Source: Halorubrum cibi | GTDB lineage: Archaea > Halobacteriota > Halobacteria > Halobacteriales > Haloferacaceae | Length of the DNA: 64,000 nt | Assembly (NCBI RefSeq): GCF_900182635.1 | Contig: NZ_FXTD01000008.1 | Span: 1-64,000 of the forward strand | Direction of reading: 5' to 3' | Part shown: one piece after another, positions 61,355 to 64,000 of the stretch | Layout: each line of letters starts with the position of its first letter | Position numbering within the stretch: the stretch's first letter is position 1 | Program-made: the position numbers and the translations under genes | Notes under the pieces: generated by a model | What the model saw: the letters and a program-made list of their open reading frames with translations, nothing else | Databases searched by the model: none | What the model was told of the DNA's origin: nothing

Positions 61355-62593
61355 ATGTCCGACCGTTACGACGTCGCGATCGCGGGGGCCGGGCCGGCGG
61401 GCGCACAGTGTGCCCGCGATCTGGCCGCTCGGGGCTACGACGTCGTCGTCCTCGAGACGGAGGCCGAATCCGAGTTCCCGCGGCAGAGCAACAAATCGAC
61501 CGCGGGGACGTTCCCGTCCATGATGTCCGCGTTCGGGATCCCGGACGACGTCGTGATGTCCTACACCGACGACGTGGTGTTGGAGTCGCCGAACGACTAC
61601 TACGAGTCCTACCAGCCGGGTGCGGTGTTGGAGTTCGCCGACTTCAAGCGCTACCTCGTCGCCGACGGTCGCGAGAAGGGCGCGGAGTACCGCTTCGACG
61701 CGCGGGTCTCCCGACCGATCCTCGACGACGACGGCGTCATCGAGGGGGTCAGGTACAGCGGGGACGAGGAGGTGTACGCCGACATCGTCGTCGACGCGAC
61801 CGGGCCGGCCGCGCCGATCGCGAGCGCGCTCGACGTCGTCGATCTCGAGCGCGAGAACCAGGCGATCGGCATCGAGTACGAGTTCGAGGGGATCGATCTG
61901 GACCACCCCGAGTACGCCGACCTCCGGCGGGCGATGATGCTCCGGCTCGACCACGACATCGCTCCCGGCGGCTACTCGTGGATCTTCGCCACCGGCGAGG
62001 ACACCGCGAAGGTCGGGCTGTGTTACATCCAGAACGACCGCCACCGCGAGGCCGGCGAGGAGGGAAAAACCATCGACGGCTACCTCGAAGGGTGGCTCGA
62101 GTCCGATCCCCGGTTCGCGGACGCCGAGCGCCTCGAGGGGAAGGTCCACCGCGGGTCGGCACACATCCAGCGACCCGGGCGGATGCACACGGACGGCTTC
62201 CTCGCCATCGGCGACACCGTCCCCACGATCGACCCGCTGTGGGGAGAGGGGATCCACAAGGGGATGAAGTCCGCGCGCGCCGCGGCGATGTCGATAGACC
62301 GCTGTTTCACCGACGCCGATCGGCCGAGAGACGCGGAGAGCCTCGCGATCTACGAGACGCTTTGGCACCGTGACGTCGCCCCGCGGATGAACTCGCGGCT
62401 GGTGCTCACGGAGCTCCTGTATCTCGCGCCCAACGAGCGGTACGACCGGCTCATGCGTGACCTCCGACGGACGGACGAGGACACGCTGGCGGCGGTCAAC
62501 CGGGGAGACAAACGCGCGATGCGAAAGCTGATCCACCTCGACGACCTCCCGCTTCTGGGGCGGTACCTCCGCGGGCGGTTCGGTTCGTCGTGA
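61355..62593 (+). CDS. Geranylgeranyl-reductase-family FAD-dependent oxidoreductase
   Basis: This 412-residue flavoprotein begins SDRYDVAIAGAGPAGAQCAR (GxGxxG at 11-16), with IGDTVPTIDPLWGEGIHKGM as the second FAD block. This is the geranylgeranyl reductase layout, which in haloarchaea saturates isoprenoid chains of lipids or quinones. A TATA element (ctaattac, 61326-61333) precedes the ATG by about 25 bases. The 3' end is duplicated: the stop TGA is followed in frame by SENERFGSS and TAA within a repeated 25-base block, so the C-terminus may have been shortened by a nonsense change. Confidence 0.85.
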   Translation: MSDRYDVAIAGAGPAGAQCARDLAARGYDVVVLETEAESEFPRQSNKSTAGTFPSMMSAFGIPDDVVMSYTDDVVLESPNDYYESYQPGAVLEFADFKRYLVADGREKGAEYRFDARVSRPILDDDGVIEGVRYSGDEEVYADIVVDATGPAAPIASALDVVDLERENQAIGIEYEFEGIDLDHPEYADLRRAMMLRLDHDIAPGGYSWIFATGEDTAKVGLCYIQNDRHREAGEEGKTIDGYLEGWLESDPRFADAERLEGKVHRGSAHIQRPGRMHTDGFLAIGDTVPTIDPLWGEGIHKGMKSARAAAMSIDRCFTDADRPRDAESLAIYETLWHRDVAPRMNSRLVLTELLYLAPNERYDRLMRDLRRTDEDTLAAVNRGDKRAMRKLIHLDDLPLLGRYLRGRFGSS

Positions 62594-62629
62594 TCGGAGA
62601 ACGAGCGGTTCGGTTCGTCGTAATCGGAG
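62575..62629. repeat. In-frame duplication of the 3' end with two stop codons
   Basis: Two 25-base copies (62575-62599 and 62605-62629) at a 30-base step differ at one position. The first contains TGA, the second TAA, each after TTCGGTTCGTCG, and because the step is 30 they are in the same frame. Confidence 0.85.
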
Positions 62630-62657
62630 GAGATGAGGCGGATCGAAGACTCCCGGC

Positions 62658-63788
62658 TCAGCGTTCCTCGAGCGGGACGAACTCGGACGTCTCGGGACCG
62701 GTGTAACGCGCTCGCGGGCGAATGAGCCGATTGTCATCCTGATACTCGTGGACGTGAGCGACCCAGCCGCCGGCACGGCTCATCGCGAAGATGGGCGTGT
62801 ACAGGTCCATCGGGATCCCCATGGCGTCGTAGACGGAGCCCGAGTAGAAGTCGACGTTCGGGGCGATACCCTTCTCCACGAGTCCCTCCTCCTCGAGGTA
62901 CGACTCGATGGCGGTCGTGTACTCGAGCCACTTCCCGTCGCCGGAGGATTCGGCGAGATCGCGCAGCTTCTCCTCTAATATCTTCGCACGCGGGTCCTTC
63001 ACCTTGTACACGCGGTGGCCGAAGCCGGGGATCCGCCGACCGTTCTCCCTCGCGTCGGCGATCCACTCGACCGGGTCCTTTCCGGAGTCGTCCACCTCGT
63101 GTAGCATCTCCATGACGTCCTGGTTCGCGCCGCCGTGAAGCGATCCGGAGAGCGCGCCGATCCCGCCGGTGACGCTGGAGTAGACGTCGGCCATCGTCGA
63201 CCCGATGACGATGGCCGTGAACGTCGAGGCGTTGAGTCCGTGGTCGGCGTGGAGGGTCAACGCCATGTCGAAGGTCTCCTCGCTCACGTCGTCGGGCTCG
63301 GACCCGGTGAGCATGTACAGGAAGTTCCCGGCGTGAGACAGCTCCGGGTCGGGGTCGACGGCCTCCTCGCCCTGACGGGCCCGCTCGAAGGCCGCCAGGA
63401 TCGTGGGGATCTTTGCCGTGATCTTCGATCCCTCCGCGAGGACGTCGCCGTCGTCGTCCCCGTCGTACGCCGAGAGCATCGACACCGCGGTTCGGAGCGC
63501 GGCCATCGGTCGCTCGCCGGCGTCCGCGAGGGTGCGAACGGTAGCGATCACGTCGTCGTCGACGGATCGCTCGGCGGCGAGCCTCTCCCGGAACTCCTCG
63601 AGCTCCGCGGGCGTCGGAAGCGAGCCGTGCCAGAGCAGGTGGAGCACCTCCTCGTAGCTCGCACCGCGTGCCAACTCCTCGATGTCGTATCCGCGGTAGA
63701 CGAGCTTCCCGACCTCCCCATCGACGTGACTGAGCTCCGACTCCGCGACGAGGACGCCTTCCAACCCGCGTTTCAGCTCGTTCGACAT
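62658..63788 (-). CDS. citZ: Citrate synthase
   Basis: This 376-residue enzyme condenses acetyl-CoA with oxaloacetate. Catalytic residues appear as His in GSLHGGANQD, His in GFGHRVYKVKDPRA and Asp in NVDFYSGSVYDAMG. The length fits the type I dimeric archaeal form. 2-methylcitrate synthase is an alternative on sequence alone, but no prp genes are nearby. A T-rich element about 25 bases before ATG 63788 on the minus strand supports the start. Confidence 0.93.
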   Translation of the reverse strand: MSNELKRGLEGVLVAESELSHVDGEVGKLVYRGYDIEELARGASYEEVLHLLWHGSLPTPAELEEFRERLAAERSVDDDVIATVRTLADAGERPMAALRTAVSMLSAYDGDDDGDVLAEGSKITAKIPTILAAFERARQGEEAVDPDPELSHAGNFLYMLTGSEPDDVSEETFDMALTLHADHGLNASTFTAIVIGSTMADVYSSVTGGIGALSGSLHGGANQDVMEMLHEVDDSGKDPVEWIADARENGRRIPGFGHRVYKVKDPRAKILEEKLRDLAESSGDGKWLEYTTAIESYLEEEGLVEKGIAPNVDFYSGSVYDAMGIPMDLYTPIFAMSRAGGWVAHVHEYQDDNRLIRPRARYTGPETSEFVPLEER

Positions 63789-63886
63789 GCCATGACCTTC
63801 CGACCACCGCCAAAAAAGCGTTATCTTTCAGGAGGAAACGAGTACGACGATCGTGGTACGCCGCTGCGGCGACCGACGACGCCGCA

Positions 63887-64000
63887 TCAGCGCGCGGGGA
63901 CGACCGTGATCGTCCGTTTCCGGTCGATCGCGTCCTCCAACTCCTCGGCGATCGCGGAGCCGCGTGACACCTGGACCTCGCCGCCCCGACCGACCGTCGC
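63887..64000 (-). CDS. Unidentified gene, C-terminus only (partial)
   Basis: The frame entering from the right edge ends ATVGRGGEVQVSRGSAIAEE, then LEDAIDRKRTITVVPAR-stop (TGA at 63887-63889). It has the look of a real haloarchaeal C-terminus but is too short to name. Confidence 0.5.
   Translation of the reverse strand, partial: ATVGRGGEVQVSRGSAIAEELEDAIDRKRTITVVPAR

Noticed and set aside
1-64000. CRISPR arrays, rRNA or tRNA genes, replication origin
   Set aside because: No regularly spaced repeat-spacer pattern, no RNA gene signature and no orc1/cdc6 gene with flanking origin repeats were seen.

Overview
The window is a stretch of haloarchaeal chromosome, most like Halorubrum or a near relative. 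The basis is high GC in most genes, very acidic predicted proteins, and many genes whose start codon lies 25-30 bases after a TATA element (leaderless transcripts). The gene content is also archaeal: SRP54, SRP19, Gar1, family-X DNA polymerase with PHP domain, a NuoEFG-less complex I, KorAB, a halocyanin, and geranylgeranyl-reductase-type and Get3-type proteins. The genus is my inference.

Layout. 1-0.9 kb: the tail of a transposase and a lower-GC HTH regulator. 0.95-6.9 kb: threonine synthase, then two paralogous D-aminoacylase-type amidohydrolases flanking an M20 carbamoylase/amidohydrolase. 6.9-16.6 kb: SRP54, an MFS transporter, an NhaC antiporter with a long leader holding small ORFs, a hairpin-rich intergenic element, PolX, an aminotransferase and an NfeD-like protein. 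16.7-23.3 kb: an APC permease with an Lrp/TrkA-C regulator, a double UspA protein, a HerA/FtsK-type ATPase and PurE. 23.5-33.8 kb: the nuoABCDHIJJKLMN operon, genes mostly overlapping by a few bases. 33.9-41 kb: a small zinc protein, gar1-srp19, an S9 peptidase, a glycosyltransferase, a halocyanin and PEP synthase. 41.3-49.8 kb: a MinD-like ATPase operon with two uncharacterised proteins, a rhodanese-MBL fusion, a DUF2103 protein, two membrane proteins, a Get3/ArsA ATPase, a double zinc-finger protein and a PHP protein.

49.8-52.9 kb is a lower-GC island of small membrane proteins, two winged-helix regulators and a CPBP-type intramembrane protease. It carries a gene remnant on each side. 52.9-63.8 kb returns to core genes: a DUF457 protein, an aminotransferase, a histidine kinase, a flippase, an FNR-type oxidoreductase, KorAB, a geranylgeranyl-reductase-family protein and citrate synthase. 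The window ends in the 3' end of an unidentified gene.

Metabolic logic: KorAB and citrate synthase supply the oxidative TCA cycle, complex I feeds the respiratory chain, PEP synthase serves gluconeogenesis, and the 2.2-6.9 kb hydrolases plus an amino-acid permease fit growth on amino acids and modified amino acids. The best candidates for undescribed biology are the island at 49.8-52.9 kb, the MinD-like operon at 41.3-43.6 kb, the hairpin array at 11.76-12.0 kb and the small-ORF leader of nhaC. No CRISPR array, rRNA or tRNA gene was seen.
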